NCBI GenBank assembly: GCA_002841375.1
Contig: PGZO01000004.1
Location: 1 to 64,000, forward strand
DNA length: 64,000 nt
Direction of reading: 5' to 3'
DNA from: Firmicutes bacterium HGW-Firmicutes-7
GTDB lineage: Bacteria; Bacillota; Clostridia; Lachnospirales; Vallitaleaceae
The notes under the pieces were generated by a model. The model was not told where the DNA came from, did not search any database, and saw nothing but the letters and a program-made list of their open reading frames with translations. The first letter of the stretch is position 1. The number at the start of each line of letters is the position of its first letter. The position numbers and the translations under genes were made by a program. This document shows, piece by piece, positions 16,385-26,731 of this stretch.

Positions 16385-17380
16385 ATGAACAATTTGGTTT
16401 TCCAAGAAAACAGATCTATTGATTTAATCCCTATCGGTAGGTTAGCAGTAGATTTAAACGCAAATGAAATAAACACACCAATGGAAGAGACGCTGAGCTT
16501 TTCAAAATACCTTGGAGGATCACCGGCAAACATAGCAGTCGCAGTTGCTAAGTTAGGTAAAAAGGCTGGCTTCATCGGAAGAGTAGCAGACGATCAGTTC
16601 GGTAGATTTATAGTCAATTATTTAAATAAGATAAATGTAGATACAACAGGTATCGTAACTGACAAATCTGGTGCAAAAACAGGATTAGCATTTACGGAGA
16701 TTAAATCCCCATCTGATTGTAGCATTTTAATGTATCGTGAAAATGCAGTTGATTTCAAATTAGAAGTTGGAGATGTTAGAGAAGAATACATTAAGTCTGC
16801 AAAAGCAATTTTGATTTCTGGTACTGCATTAGCGGCTAGCCCTTCTCGTGAAGCAGTATTTGCTGCAATAGAATTGGCTAGAAAAAACAATACAGTTATT
16901 TTCTTTGATATTGATTATAGACCGTATACTTGGAAATCTGTTGAAGAAACTGCAATTTATTACAGTTTAGTAGCTGAAAAATGTGATGTGATTATTGGTA
17001 CCAGAGAAGAATTTGACATGATGGAAATGATTACAAATCGAGGCAACACAGACGATGCCGTAACAGCTAAAAAATGGTTTGATTATAATGCTAAAATCGT
17101 TGTTATAAAACATGGAAAAGAAGGCTCATATGCATATACTAAAGATGGTGAAAAAGTCACAGGAGCTGTATTTCCTGTTACACCAGTTAAAACATTTGGT
17201 GCAGGAGATTCCTATGCAGGTGGATTTATTTATGGATTACTTCAAGGTTACTCTCCTGAGAAATCAATGGAAATTGGTGCAGGTTCAGCAGCGATCGTAG
17301 TTCAAAGCCATAGTTGTTCAGATGCAATGCCTACAATTGATCAAATTAATAACTTTATTAAAAATTACAATAAGAATTAA
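16385..17380 (+). CDS. iolC: 5-dehydro-2-deoxygluconokinase IolC
   Basis: A 331-residue PfkB-family sugar kinase. The N-terminal ribokinase-type signature (KYLGGSPANIAVAVAKLG) is near residues 40-57. The ATP and anion-hole motif FGAGDSYAGGF is near 271, with the catalytic Asp. It phosphorylates 2-deoxy-5-keto-gluconate, the product of IolB, just before the aldolase step. It is first in a four-gene operon with the aldehyde dehydrogenase, iolJ and a carboxyltransferase, 18 bp before the next start. AAAGGAG precedes the ATG. Assignment to IolC over other PfkB kinases rests on length, the PIGRLAVDLN start and context. Confidence 0.92.
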   Translation: MNNLVFQENRSIDLIPIGRLAVDLNANEINTPMEETLSFSKYLGGSPANIAVAVAKLGKKAGFIGRVADDQFGRFIVNYLNKINVDTTGIVTDKSGAKTGLAFTEIKSPSDCSILMYRENAVDFKLEVGDVREEYIKSAKAILISGTALAASPSREAVFAAIELARKNNTVIFFDIDYRPYTWKSVEETAIYYSLVAEKCDVIIGTREEFDMMEMITNRGNTDDAVTAKKWFDYNAKIVVIKHGKEGSYAYTKDGEKVTGAVFPVTPVKTFGAGDSYAGGFIYGLLQGYSPEKSMEIGAGSAAIVVQSHSCSDAMPTIDQINNFIKNYNKN

Positions 17381-17398
17381 ATTTTGGAGGACTATATT

Positions 17399-18784
17399 AT
17401 GTCAGAAGCAAAAATAGTAATTAGTGAACTAATAGAACGTGCAAAAAAAGCCCAAGCAATTGCTGAAGGGTATACGCAAGAACGAGTTGATGAACTTGTT
17501 GCAGCAATCGCTTGGTCAGTTGCCAACGAAGAAACTGCTAAAGTTATTGCACAAATGGCAGTTGATGAATCTCAACTTGGAAATTACCAAGGAAAATTTG
17601 TTAAAATTACTAAAAAGGTACGTGGTGCCCTTAGAGATATGAAGGATTGTAAATCTGTAGGCGTTATTGAAAGAGATGAAGCAAAAGGTTTAATTAAATT
17701 TGCAAAACCTGTTGGTATTATTGGTGCATTGGTGCCAACAACAAATCCAGAAGCAACACCTGTTATTAAGGGGATGAATGCAATTAAAGGACGTAATGCT
17801 ATTATTTTTGCGCCACATCCAAGATCTAAAAAAACAAATACTTTTATTGTCAATACTATGAGAGCTACACTTAAAAAATATGGTGCACCAGAGGATCTAT
17901 TAATTGCTATCGAAGAACCAACAATTGACTTGAGTAATGAGCTTATGAAGCAAGTAGACCTTGTTGTAGCAACAGGTGGTTCAGGGATGGTTAAGGCAGC
18001 TTATTCTTCAGGTACACCTGCATATGGAGTTGGTGCTGGAAACGCAGTTATTATTGTTGATGAAACAGCAGACTTAGACGATGCTGCACACAAAATTATG
18101 TTAAGCAAAACTTTTGATTATGCAACAAGCTGTTCAGCGGAAAATTCATTAGTAGTTGTAGAAAGTGTCTATGATCAACTAATTGAAAAGCTTCAAGCAG
18201 AAGGTGGCTATTTAACAAATAAAGATGAAAAAGCAAAATTACAAACAACAATGTGGGATGATGAAGGACATTTAAGTAGATTTATTGTTGCACAGCCTGC
18301 AGCTAAAATTGCTGAACTTGCATCATTTGAAATTCCTGAAAGCAAAAGCTTTATTATGGTAGAGGAAAGTGGCGTAGGCGCTGAGCATCCATTCTCAGGA
18401 GAAAAAATGTCTGTAGTTATGAGTTTATATAAAGTAAAAGACTTTTCCGAAGCAGTGGATCAAGTGAATACAATCACTGGATACCAAGGAACCGGTCACT
18501 CATGTGGGATTCATACGACTAAACTAGAAAGAATTGAAGAACTTGGTAATAGAGTTAAAGTAAGCCGTATTATGGTTAGACAATCACAATGTTATGGAAA
18601 TAGTGGTAACTGGGATAATGGTATGCCATTTACGTTAACACTTGGTTGTGGTACTTGGGGTGGGAATATCGCCTCAGAAAATATTACATGGAAACATTTC
18701 ATCAATGTGACATGGGCTTCTACACCAATTGAACCAGTGATTCCATCGGATGAGGAATTATTTGGATCAGCAATGCATAACTAA
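17399..18784 (+). CDS. CoA-acylating aldehyde dehydrogenase, SauS/AdhE-like (proposed malonate-semialdehyde dehydrogenase)
   Basis: A 461-residue aldehyde dehydrogenase of the CoA-acylating group (sulfoacetaldehyde dehydrogenase SauS, AdhE N-terminal part, EutE). The N-terminal GALVPTTNPEATPVIK is near residue 105, and the catalytic cysteine lies in ATSCSAENSLV (near 240). The GNSGNWDNGMPFTLTLGCG segment near 400 is also typical. It is not the 480-490-residue methylmalonate-semialdehyde dehydrogenase type of IolA, whose cysteine motif is GQRCMA. Its place between iolC and iolJ makes malonate semialdehyde the likely substrate and malonyl-CoA the likely product, an inference strengthened by the carboxyltransferase downstream. 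I chose the ATG at 17399, seven bases after GGAGG; an upstream in-frame TTG overlaps that site. Confidence 0.82.
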   Translation: MSEAKIVISELIERAKKAQAIAEGYTQERVDELVAAIAWSVANEETAKVIAQMAVDESQLGNYQGKFVKITKKVRGALRDMKDCKSVGVIERDEAKGLIKFAKPVGIIGALVPTTNPEATPVIKGMNAIKGRNAIIFAPHPRSKKTNTFIVNTMRATLKKYGAPEDLLIAIEEPTIDLSNELMKQVDLVVATGGSGMVKAAYSSGTPAYGVGAGNAVIIVDETADLDDAAHKIMLSKTFDYATSCSAENSLVVVESVYDQLIEKLQAEGGYLTNKDEKAKLQTTMWDDEGHLSRFIVAQPAAKIAELASFEIPESKSFIMVEESGVGAEHPFSGEKMSVVMSLYKVKDFSEAVDQVNTITGYQGTGHSCGIHTTKLERIEELGNRVKVSRIMVRQSQCYGNSGNWDNGMPFTLTLGCGTWGGNIASENITWKHFINVTWASTPIEPVIPSDEELFGSAMHN

Positions 18785-18800
18785 TCAAAGGAGAAACCAG

Positions 18801-19631
18801 ATGTTAGTAACATTAAAAGAAATGTGTACGGAAGCAGCAAGTACGAATAAGGTTGTTCCTAGCTTTAATGTTTTCGGATACGAAGACGCAAAGGTGATTA
18901 TTGAAGTAGCAGAGGAATTAAATGCGCCTGTTATTCTTATGTCGAATAAAGATGCAGTTGCACATATGGATTTAAAATATTCAGCAAGTCTATATAGAAG
19001 CATGGCACTAGAAACAAAGGTACCTGTATGTATTCACCTTGATCACGGTCAAGATTTTGAGTTGTGTGCAAAAGCCATCCAAGCAGGATATACATCGGTA
19101 ATGTATGATGGATCACAACTACCGCTTGAAGAGAATATGAAAAATACCATTGAAATTGTAAAAATGGCTCATGCATGTGGTATATCTGTTGAGGCCGAAA
19201 TTGGATCAGTTGGGTACAGCGATCCTAATATCAAGGCCAAAAGGATTTATACTGAACCTGAGGAAGCAAAATTATTTGCAGAAAAAACAGGCGTTGATGC
19301 ACTTGCTGTTGCAGTGGGAACGTTACATAGAATGACTGAGCAAGCAGCGGTGTTGCAATATGATAGATTAGAAGCAATTCAAAATATAACTTCAATACCA
19401 CTGGTGATTCATGGATCTACTGGTTTGACAGATGAGGATCTTGTGAAGCTTACTGCGTATAGTATTGGTAAAATAAATTTAGGCACGGCACTTCGTATGA
19501 CTTTTGGCAATACCTTAAGAGATGAAATGAATGCCAACCCAAAAGAATTTGATCGAATTAAATTCTTTAAACAACCTATGATTGAAGTTAAAAAAGTTGT
19601 AAAAGAAAAATACCAGTTATTGGGTTGGTAG
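18801..19631 (+). CDS. iolJ: Class II aldolase IolJ (6-phospho-5-dehydro-2-deoxy-D-gluconate aldolase)
   Basis: A 276-residue class II fructose-bisphosphate-aldolase-family protein. Zinc and catalytic elements include HLDHGQD (near 79), MYDGSQLPLEEN (near 100), and VIHGSTGL (near 203). IolJ splits the phosphorylated deoxyketogluconate into dihydroxyacetone phosphate and malonate semialdehyde. Its position between iolC and the acyl-CoA-forming genes favours IolJ over glycolytic aldolase. The start is the ATG at 18801 behind AAAGGAG, 16 bp after the previous stop. Confidence 0.9.
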   Translation: MLVTLKEMCTEAASTNKVVPSFNVFGYEDAKVIIEVAEELNAPVILMSNKDAVAHMDLKYSASLYRSMALETKVPVCIHLDHGQDFELCAKAIQAGYTSVMYDGSQLPLEENMKNTIEIVKMAHACGISVEAEIGSVGYSDPNIKAKRIYTEPEEAKLFAEKTGVDALAVAVGTLHRMTEQAAVLQYDRLEAIQNITSIPLVIHGSTGLTDEDLVKLTAYSIGKINLGTALRMTFGNTLRDEMNANPKEFDRIKFFKQPMIEVKKVVKEKYQLLGW

Positions 19632-19660
19632 GGAAAAATCTACATATGGAGGAAAAAAAG

Positions 19661-21214
19661 GTGTCTGATATGCTTAAAAAGATTGAAGAACTTTATGAAA
19701 AAAAAGAACGCATCTCCCAAGGTGGTGTAATAGAAAAGATTAAGCAACAACATGCAGCAGGAAAAATGACAGCTAGAGAACGTATTACAATGCTATTAGA
19801 ACCTGATTCATTTGTAGAGGTTGGTGCATTCAGAGTTCATAAATCAAGGGATTTTGGAATGGATAAAGTGGAGGCACCCTCCGATGGAGTTGTAACAGGT
19901 TATGGTAGTATTTTGGGGACACTTGTTTTTGTATATGCCCAAGATTTTACTGTTTTAGGTGGTTCCTTGGGAGAAGTTCATGCAGATAAGATATGTACCA
20001 TTATGGACATGGCATTAAAAATGGGTGCACCTATTATTGGAATAAATGACTCAGGTGGTGCAAGAGTACAGGAAGGTATTGATGCATTAAGTGGTTTTGG
20101 TAATATTTTTTATCGTAACACGCTGGCATCAGGTGTAATACCTCAAATATCAGTTATTATGGGTCCTTGTGCAGGCGGTGCAGTTTATTCACCAGCAATT
20201 ACAGATTTTGTTTTTATGGTTGATCATACAAGCCAAATGTTTATAACAGGGCCAGAAGTAATAAAAACAGTAACGAACGAAGAAATCTCTAAAGAAGCAT
20301 TAGGTGGAGCAAGTGTACATGCGAGTAAAAGTGGTGTTGTGCATTTTAGATATCCGAATGAAGAAAGCTGTTTGCAGGCAATTCGCCAGCTCATTCAGTT
20401 TTTACCACCTAATAATAAAGACGATGCTATGATAGTTGCTTTAAATGATGATCCCAATAGACAATCCTCTTACTTAACAGAAATTCTACCTGACTCAGCC
20501 AATAAGGGTTATGATATGAAAGCGATTATTTCTGAGATAATTGACCAAGGTACGTTTATTGAAGTTCATAAGGATTATGCGCCAAATATAATCGTTGGTT
20601 TTGCTAAAATGAATAGTGATACGGTAGGAATTGTTGCAAATCAGCCAAAGGTTTTAGCAGGATCGTTAGATGTAAATGCCTCTGACAAAGCTGCAAGATT
20701 TATTCGGTTTTGTGATTGCTTTAATATACCGATATTAACTTTAACGGATGTTCCAGGATATTTTCCAGGAGTTGCTCAAGAGCACCAAGGTATTATAAGA
20801 CATGGCGCAAAATTATTGTATGCGTATGCAGAAGCAACAGTACCAAAGATTAATGTTATATTAAGAAAAGCTTATGGTGGGGCATATATTGCAATGAGTA
20901 GTAAACATTTAGGTGCTGATCTAGTACTTGCATGGCCTACAGCAGAGATTGCAGTTATGGGACCTCAAGGCGCTGCAAATATAATTTTTAGAAAAGAAAT
21001 TAATAATGCAGAAAATCCAGAAGAAATGCGTGCTCAGAAAATTAAAGAATATCAAGAGAACTTTTCCAATCCATATGTGGCGGCAGAAAGAGGTTATGTA
21101 GATAATGTTATTGAGCCTGCTATGACTAGACCATATATTATATCTGCTCTTGAAGCACTTAAAAGCAAGCACGAAGTACGTCCAAAGAAAAAGCATGGGA
21201 ATATTCCCTTATAA
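19661..21214 (+). CDS. Acyl-CoA carboxyltransferase (methylmalonyl-CoA decarboxylase alpha / propionyl-CoA carboxylase beta type)
   Basis: A 517-residue carboxyltransferase of the biotin-dependent family (MmdA, PccB, transcarboxylase 12S). The N-terminal crotonase-like half contains GGSLGEVHADK (near 106), INDSGGARVQEG (near 129) and GPCAGGAVYSPA (near 169). The C-terminal half shows PGYFPGVAQEHQGI and RKAYGGAYIAMSSK with ADLVLAWPTAEIAVMGPQGA. Length matches stand-alone MmdA. It is last in the iolC operon and followed by a strong terminator. Such subunits move carboxyl groups between malonyl- or methylmalonyl-CoA and biotin. No biotin carrier, membrane subunit or biotin carboxylase is in the window. 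I prefer GTG at 19661, eight bases after GGAGG; ATG at 19646 or 19670 is possible. Confidence 0.85.
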   Translation: MSDMLKKIEELYEKKERISQGGVIEKIKQQHAAGKMTARERITMLLEPDSFVEVGAFRVHKSRDFGMDKVEAPSDGVVTGYGSILGTLVFVYAQDFTVLGGSLGEVHADKICTIMDMALKMGAPIIGINDSGGARVQEGIDALSGFGNIFYRNTLASGVIPQISVIMGPCAGGAVYSPAITDFVFMVDHTSQMFITGPEVIKTVTNEEISKEALGGASVHASKSGVVHFRYPNEESCLQAIRQLIQFLPPNNKDDAMIVALNDDPNRQSSYLTEILPDSANKGYDMKAIISEIIDQGTFIEVHKDYAPNIIVGFAKMNSDTVGIVANQPKVLAGSLDVNASDKAARFIRFCDCFNIPILTLTDVPGYFPGVAQEHQGIIRHGAKLLYAYAEATVPKINVILRKAYGGAYIAMSSKHLGADLVLAWPTAEIAVMGPQGAANIIFRKEINNAENPEEMRAQKIKEYQENFSNPYVAAERGYVDNVIEPAMTRPYIISALEALKSKHEVRPKKKHGNIPL

Positions 21215-21216
21215 TT

Positions 21217-21308
21217 GCCAATTTCATTACCCTCCTATATAATATAAATGTTTGTATTGAGCAGTGTTGTTAAAGTACAACACTGCTTAATTCAATCTAA
21301 CCATTCAT
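21217..21308 (+). terminator. Terminator at the end of the iolC operon, duplicated at 32302-32390
   Basis: The perfect stem GCAGTGTTGT (21261-21270) / ACAACACTGC (21277-21286) has TTGA/TTAA extensions. About 90 bp around it, starting GCCAATTTCATT, is clearly similar to the region after iolE. Confidence 0.82.
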
Positions 21309-21372
21309 AGTTTGTTTGAGGCTTTTAGGGTTTTTATTGCATAGAAAAGGGAAAGATGTATTTATAAAAATA

Positions 21373-21425
21373 TTGACAATGGAAATGAATTGCAATATAA
21401 TTCTAGTATATCGTGCCCGAGCACG
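21373..21425 (+). promoter_or_regulatory. Promoter and LacI-type operator of iolHBD
   Basis: TTGACA (21373-21378) and TATAAT (21396-21401) are separated by 17 bp. The near-perfect palindrome CGTGCCCGAGCACG (21412-21425) covers the start site. It differs by one base from the operator at 25474-25487. AATTGCAATA (21388-21397) overlaps the -10 box. Confidence 0.88.
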
Positions 21426-21483
21426 TAGTTGAAAAACCGAAGGTTATTCATCAACCTATTAATTGTTTTAAGGAGGTAGTAAA

Positions 21484-22344
21484 ATGAAAATAGCATTTGA
21501 TCCAGACGTAATTAGAAACACATCAATAACCAACATGGTACATAAAATTTCGGAGATGGGTTTTGAATATATTGAACAATCACCCCATCCTCAAATTTTA
21601 CCTTTTTATAAGCATCCGAAGGCGAGCAAGGAAATTATTAAAGAATATAAAGAAGCACTAAAAGAAACAGGTGTTAAAATCTCTTCCTTGATACCAATTT
21701 ATAATTGGTCAGGTCCAGAAGAAGCTCGTCGACAAGCAGCAGTTAAAAATTGGAAGAGAGCTATAGAAATTGCAGTTGAATTAGATGTTAATGTAATGAA
21801 TACAGAACTTGCAGGAGATCCACTTCAACCAGTAATTTGTGAAGAAATGTTTTATAGATCCATGGAAGAGCTTTTGCCGATATTTGAACGTGAAGGAATC
21901 CGTCTTGATATTCAATCCCATCCTTATGATTTTTGTGAAAATGGGAACGAGACAGTTGATATTGTTAAGTCTTTTCGTAGTGATTATGTAAAATACCTGT
22001 ACTGTGCGGCACATACATTCTTTTATGATGATGGAGTAGGTGATGTTGCAAGCATGCTAGACTATGCTGGGGATGATCTTTCCCATGTCATTATTGCGGA
22101 TACTTTAAATCAAACAAAATCTTGTCGTTATATTGTTAATCCTCCGGGCGTGAATGCTACGGTACATCAACATGTTGGACTTGGCGAAGGAGATGTTAAC
22201 TTCGAAGCCTTCTTTAAAAAATTACGCGAGATGAAATTTGCTGAAAAAGACACCATTGCTTCTGTATCTTTATTTGGTTTTCCAGAAAAGATTGGCTATC
22301 AAGCGCCAGAGATTCTCGAAAGAATTAAAAAAGAATTGCACTAG
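21484..22344 (+). CDS. iolH: IolH, inositol-locus sugar-phosphate isomerase/epimerase-like protein
   Basis: A 286-residue TIM-barrel protein of the AP-endonuclease-2 (xylose-isomerase-like) superfamily. The start (MKIAFDPDVIRNTSITNMV), IEQSPHPQILPFYKHPKASKE and the NWKRAIEIAVELDVNVMNTEL region closely follow Bacillus IolH as I recall it. Its length matches that protein (about 289 residues). The biochemical role of IolH is not firmly established. It is first in an operon with iolB and iolD behind a strong promoter and a palindromic operator. AAGGAGG precedes the ATG. Confidence 0.9.
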   Translation: MKIAFDPDVIRNTSITNMVHKISEMGFEYIEQSPHPQILPFYKHPKASKEIIKEYKEALKETGVKISSLIPIYNWSGPEEARRQAAVKNWKRAIEIAVELDVNVMNTELAGDPLQPVICEEMFYRSMEELLPIFEREGIRLDIQSHPYDFCENGNETVDIVKSFRSDYVKYLYCAAHTFFYDDGVGDVASMLDYAGDDLSHVIIADTLNQTKSCRYIVNPPGVNATVHQHVGLGEGDVNFEAFFKKLREMKFAEKDTIASVSLFGFPEKIGYQAPEILERIKKELH

Positions 22345-22404
22345 CCACCAAATCCCTTACAATAATACACAGGGAAAATAATAGAAATTAAGGAGGTAGA
22401 TTAA

Positions 22405-23199
22405 ATGGTAATTAAACAAAGTGAACCGTATAAGTACGGATATAATCCTATTACAGAATTAGAAGGTTATCATGCAGATATGCAGATGGATGTTGGCATT
22501 ATTAAAATTTCCGGAGATGATAATTACTCGAATTCTGAAGCAAAAGAGAGAGCAATTCTTCTTATTGAAGGGGAGGTTACTTTCAAGTGGGAATCCAATG
22601 AGGTAACGGTCGTAAGGAATAGCTGTTTTGATGAAAACCCAGTGTGCCTACATTTACCTAAAGATGTTAAAGTTACAATTGAAGGTAGAAGAGAATCTGA
22701 ATTATGTTACCAGGCTGTATATAATGATAAAGTGTTTGAATCAAAGTTATTTACACAGGAAATGGGTGTAAGTGATGTATTTGGTAAAGATACGTTAGGT
22801 AATACCTCAATAAGAACAGTTAGAACGGTCATTGATGACGATATCGCTCCATATTCTAATCTAGTTATTGGGGAAGTTATCAATCATCCAGGAAAATGGT
22901 CATCCTACCCTCCACATCACCATGTTCAACCAGAAGTGTATCATTACCGTTTCTTGCCAGAACAAGGTTTTGGCGTTAGTATCGTTGGTGATGAAGCACA
23001 GAAAATAGAAAATAGAAGTACGACTTGTGTAACAAGTAGTTTAGTACATCCACAATGTAGTGCACCAGGATATGCAATGTATTATATATGGATGATACCC
23101 CATATTAAAGAAAAAAGATGGTTAAAAGATAGAACTTTTGAAACACAACATGAATGGTTGCTGGATCCGGATGCTAAAATATGGTCGATAAATAGTTAG
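22405..23199 (+). CDS. iolB: 5-deoxy-glucuronate isomerase IolB
   Basis: A 264-residue bicupin isomerase converting 5-deoxy-D-glucuronate to 2-deoxy-5-keto-D-gluconate. The C-terminal cupin carries the metal motif SYPPHHHVQPEVYHYRF at about residues 168-184, with histidines and glutamate in the usual spacing. The ending with AMYYIWMIPH and a Trp-rich tail is typical. AAGGAGG precedes the ATG; iolD follows after 12 bp. Confidence 0.95.
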   Translation: MVIKQSEPYKYGYNPITELEGYHADMQMDVGIIKISGDDNYSNSEAKERAILLIEGEVTFKWESNEVTVVRNSCFDENPVCLHLPKDVKVTIEGRRESELCYQAVYNDKVFESKLFTQEMGVSDVFGKDTLGNTSIRTVRTVIDDDIAPYSNLVIGEVINHPGKWSSYPPHHHVQPEVYHYRFLPEQGFGVSIVGDEAQKIENRSTTCVTSSLVHPQCSAPGYAMYYIWMIPHIKEKRWLKDRTFETQHEWLLDPDAKIWSINS

Positions 23200-23211
23200 G
23201 AGGATGCGTAA

Positions 23212-25146
23212 ATGGAAACAATTCGTTTAACAATGGCACAAGCATTAATTAAGTTCCTAGATCAACAATACGTAGAATTTGATGGTGTAGAGCAAAAATT
23301 TGTAAAAGGTGTTTTTACTATTTTTGGTCATGGAAATGTAGTAGGTCTTGGACAGGCCCTTGAAGAATATGAAGGTGATTTAGTAATGTACCAAGGACGA
23401 AGCGAACAAGGTATGGCGCATGCTGCTATTGGTTTTGCAAAGCAAAGTCATAGAAAACAAATTATTGCTTGTAGCTCCTCCGTAGGGCCAGGTTCGGCAA
23501 ATATGGTAACGGCTGCAGCAACTGCCACTGCAAATAGAATACCTTTATTACTATTACCAGGAGATGTTTTTGCATCACGTCAGCCAGATCCCGTTTTACA
23601 ACAACTTGAGCAATTTAATAGCTTAAGCATTTCAACGAACGATGCTTTTAAAGCTGTGAGTAAATACTGGGATAGAGTACAAAGACCAGAACAATTAATG
23701 ACAGCAATGATTCATGCAATGCGAGTACTAACAGATCCAGCAGATACAGGTGCTGTAACCGTTGCATTACCGCAAGATGTACAAGGTGAAGCGTATGACT
23801 ATCCAGTTCATTTTTTCAAGAAACGTATTCACAGAATTGATAGAAGACCCGTGACTGCTTCAAGGATTAATGACGCAGTGGAGGTAATTAAGAATAAGAA
23901 GAAACCAATTTTAATTTGTGGTGGTGGTGTTCGATATGCTGAAGCACAAGAAGCATTTAAAGCCTTTGCTGAAAAATTTAATATTCCATTTGGAGAAACC
24001 CAAGCAGGTAAAAGTGCCATCGTATTTGACCATGAATTTAATTTAGGTGGTGTTGGTACGACAGGAAATTTAGCAGCGAATATTATTGCACACGAGGCAG
24101 ATTTAGTTATTGGTGTTGGCACAAGGTACACGGACTTTACAACTGCATCAAAATGGATTTTTAGAAATCCAGAAGTAGAATATGTTAACATCAATGTGGC
24201 AAGTTTTGATGCATATAAAATGGACGGAGTGCAAGTCGTAGGGGATGCTAAGGTTGCACTTGAAGCCTTGGCAGAAGCCCTTGAAAAGATAAACTATCGT
24301 GCAGCGTATGTAGATGAAATTAAGGAAGCAAAAGATAAATGGGCAACGGAATTAGACCGATTATTTCATATACAATATACACCAGATAAATTTGTCCCAG
24401 AAGTTGCAGGTGATCTTGACGAAGCAATTCCAGAATATATAGAAGTACTTGGCTCAAGTATGACACAAACGAGAGTGCTTGGAATTTTAGATGAATTCTT
24501 AGAAGATGATGCAATTGTTGTAGGTGCAGCAGGAAGCTTGCCAGGTGATTTGCAACGTGTATGGTGTCCAAAGGTACCAAACACTTACCATTTAGAATAT
24601 GGCTATTCCTGTATGGGCTATGAAATCAATGCTTCATTGGGTGCAAAAATGGCGAAGCCAAAGCAACCAGTTTATGCAATGGTTGGAGATGGTTCTTATT
24701 TAATGCTTCACTCAGAACTTGTAACAGCAATACAAGAAGGAATTAAAATCAATGTTCTATTATTTGATAATAATGAGTTTGGATGTATTAACAACCTTCA
24801 AATGGAACAAGGTATGGGAAGCTATGGAACAGAGATGAGAAGTAGAAACCCTAAAACAGGCTTATTAGATGGACCATTGGTACCGATTAATTTTGCAATG
24901 AGCGCAGCAGCTTATGGTTGTAAAACCTATACAGCAAAAACAGAAGAAGAGCTCATTCATGCAATAGAAGATGCGAAGAAACAGACAGTATCAACGCTCA
25001 TTGATATCAAAGTGCTACCAAAGACGATGACAAATGGATATGAAAGCTGGTGGCGCGTTGGAACAGCACAAGTAGCTAAAAGTGAAAGTGTATTAGAAGC
25101 AGTTAAAGTATTAAATAAACACATTAGTGAAGCACGTCGGTATTAA
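23212..25146 (+). CDS. iolD: 3D-(3,5/4)-trihydroxycyclohexane-1,2-dione hydrolase IolD
   Basis: A 644-residue thiamine-diphosphate enzyme that opens the cyclitol ring to 5-deoxyglucuronate. The catalytic glutamate lies in [17 protein letters not shown] (near residue 67). The central NAD/FAD-like domain starts near 215. The ThDP-binding motif [13 protein letters not shown] with following [13 protein letters not shown] is near 490-525. The characteristic IolD tail with [15 protein letters not shown] is present. It is third in the iolH-iolB-iolD unit, which ends in a strong terminator. TAGGAGG precedes the ATG. Confidence 0.96.
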   Translation: METIRLTMAQALIKFLDQQYVEFDGVEQKFVKGVFTIFGHGNVVGLGQALEEYEGDLVMYQGRSEQGMAHAAIGFAKQSHRKQIIACSSSVGPGSANMVTAAATATANRIPLLLLPGDVFASRQPDPVLQQLEQFNSLSISTNDAFKAVSKYWDRVQRPEQLMTAMIHAMRVLTDPADTGAVTVALPQDVQGEAYDYPVHFFKKRIHRIDRRPVTASRINDAVEVIKNKKKPILICGGGVRYAEAQEAFKAFAEKFNIPFGETQAGKSAIVFDHEFNLGGVGTTGNLAANIIAHEADLVIGVGTRYTDFTTASKWIFRNPEVEYVNINVASFDAYKMDGVQVVGDAKVALEALAEALEKINYRAAYVDEIKEAKDKWATELDRLFHIQYTPDKFVPEVAGDLDEAIPEYIEVLGSSMTQTRVLGILDEFLEDDAIVVGAAGSLPGDLQRVWCPKVPNTYHLEYGYSCMGYEINASLGAKMAKPKQPVYAMVGDGSYLMLHSELVTAIQEGIKINVLLFDNNEFGCINNLQMEQGMGSYGTEMRSRNPKTGLLDGPLVPINFAMSAAAYGCKTYTAKTEEELIHAIEDAKKQTVSTLIDIKVLPKTMTNGYESWWRVGTAQVAKSESVLEAVKVLNKHISEARRY

Positions 25147-25160
25147 TTGAAATGAATGAA

Positions 25161-25200
25161 ATGCTTACCCCCATTTAAAGACCTGGGGGACTCACTTCAT
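25161..25200. repeat. Divergent copy of the dispersed hairpin repeat
   Basis: CTTACCCCC-atttaaagacct-GGGGGACTCACTTCATT shares the GGGGGACT block and central TTTAAAG with the copy at 11734-11783. Confidence 0.4.
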
Positions 25201-25228
25201 TATGTTAAATATATGTCAATAAAATGAT

Positions 25229-25282
25229 AAAGATCATGAGAGAATGTAGTTAATTTTACATACTCGTCATGATCTTTTTTTG
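25229..25282 (+). terminator. Strong terminator after iolD
   Basis: The outer stem AAAGATCATGA/TCATGATCTTT encloses an inner ATGTA/TTACAT hairpin and is followed by TTTTTTG. Confidence 0.88.
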
Positions 25283-25434
25283 TTTTAAACGTTTAGTATG
25301 ATCAAATCCAGGTGAAAAAAGGAAATATTCGCCTATAAAAGAATGTGATTAGATAATTTTTAGTGAAATACAGCCATATTATTACGAGGTAATTGAATGT
25401 TGATTTGATTATTGTTAAATATTAATAATGAGTG

Positions 25435-26575
<1,141 letters not shown>

Positions 26576-26659
26576 ACATTTTACATATAAGTAAGGAGTT
26601 AAGGTGAAAATATAAGCATTAAACAAAGAATTGATCTCCAAAACTACAGGTAAATTTTT

Positions 26660-26701
26660 AATTTCTAGGGGGTATCACATCTCCGAGAAATTGAATTTTT
26701 A
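26660..26701 (+). terminator. Attenuator-like hairpin between iolG and the binding protein
   Basis: The stem AATTTCT-GGGG / CTCC-AGAAATT is followed by GAATTTTTA. It could partly terminate transcription or protect RNA ends. Confidence 0.55.
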
Positions 26702-26731
26702 TAAAACCAATTATCTTAAGGAGGTATTAGA

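Noticed and set aside
17399-18784. Calling the aldehyde dehydrogenase IolA (methylmalonate-semialdehyde dehydrogenase)
   Set aside because: The active-site cysteine context and length fit the SauS/AdhE acylating group, not the IolA group.
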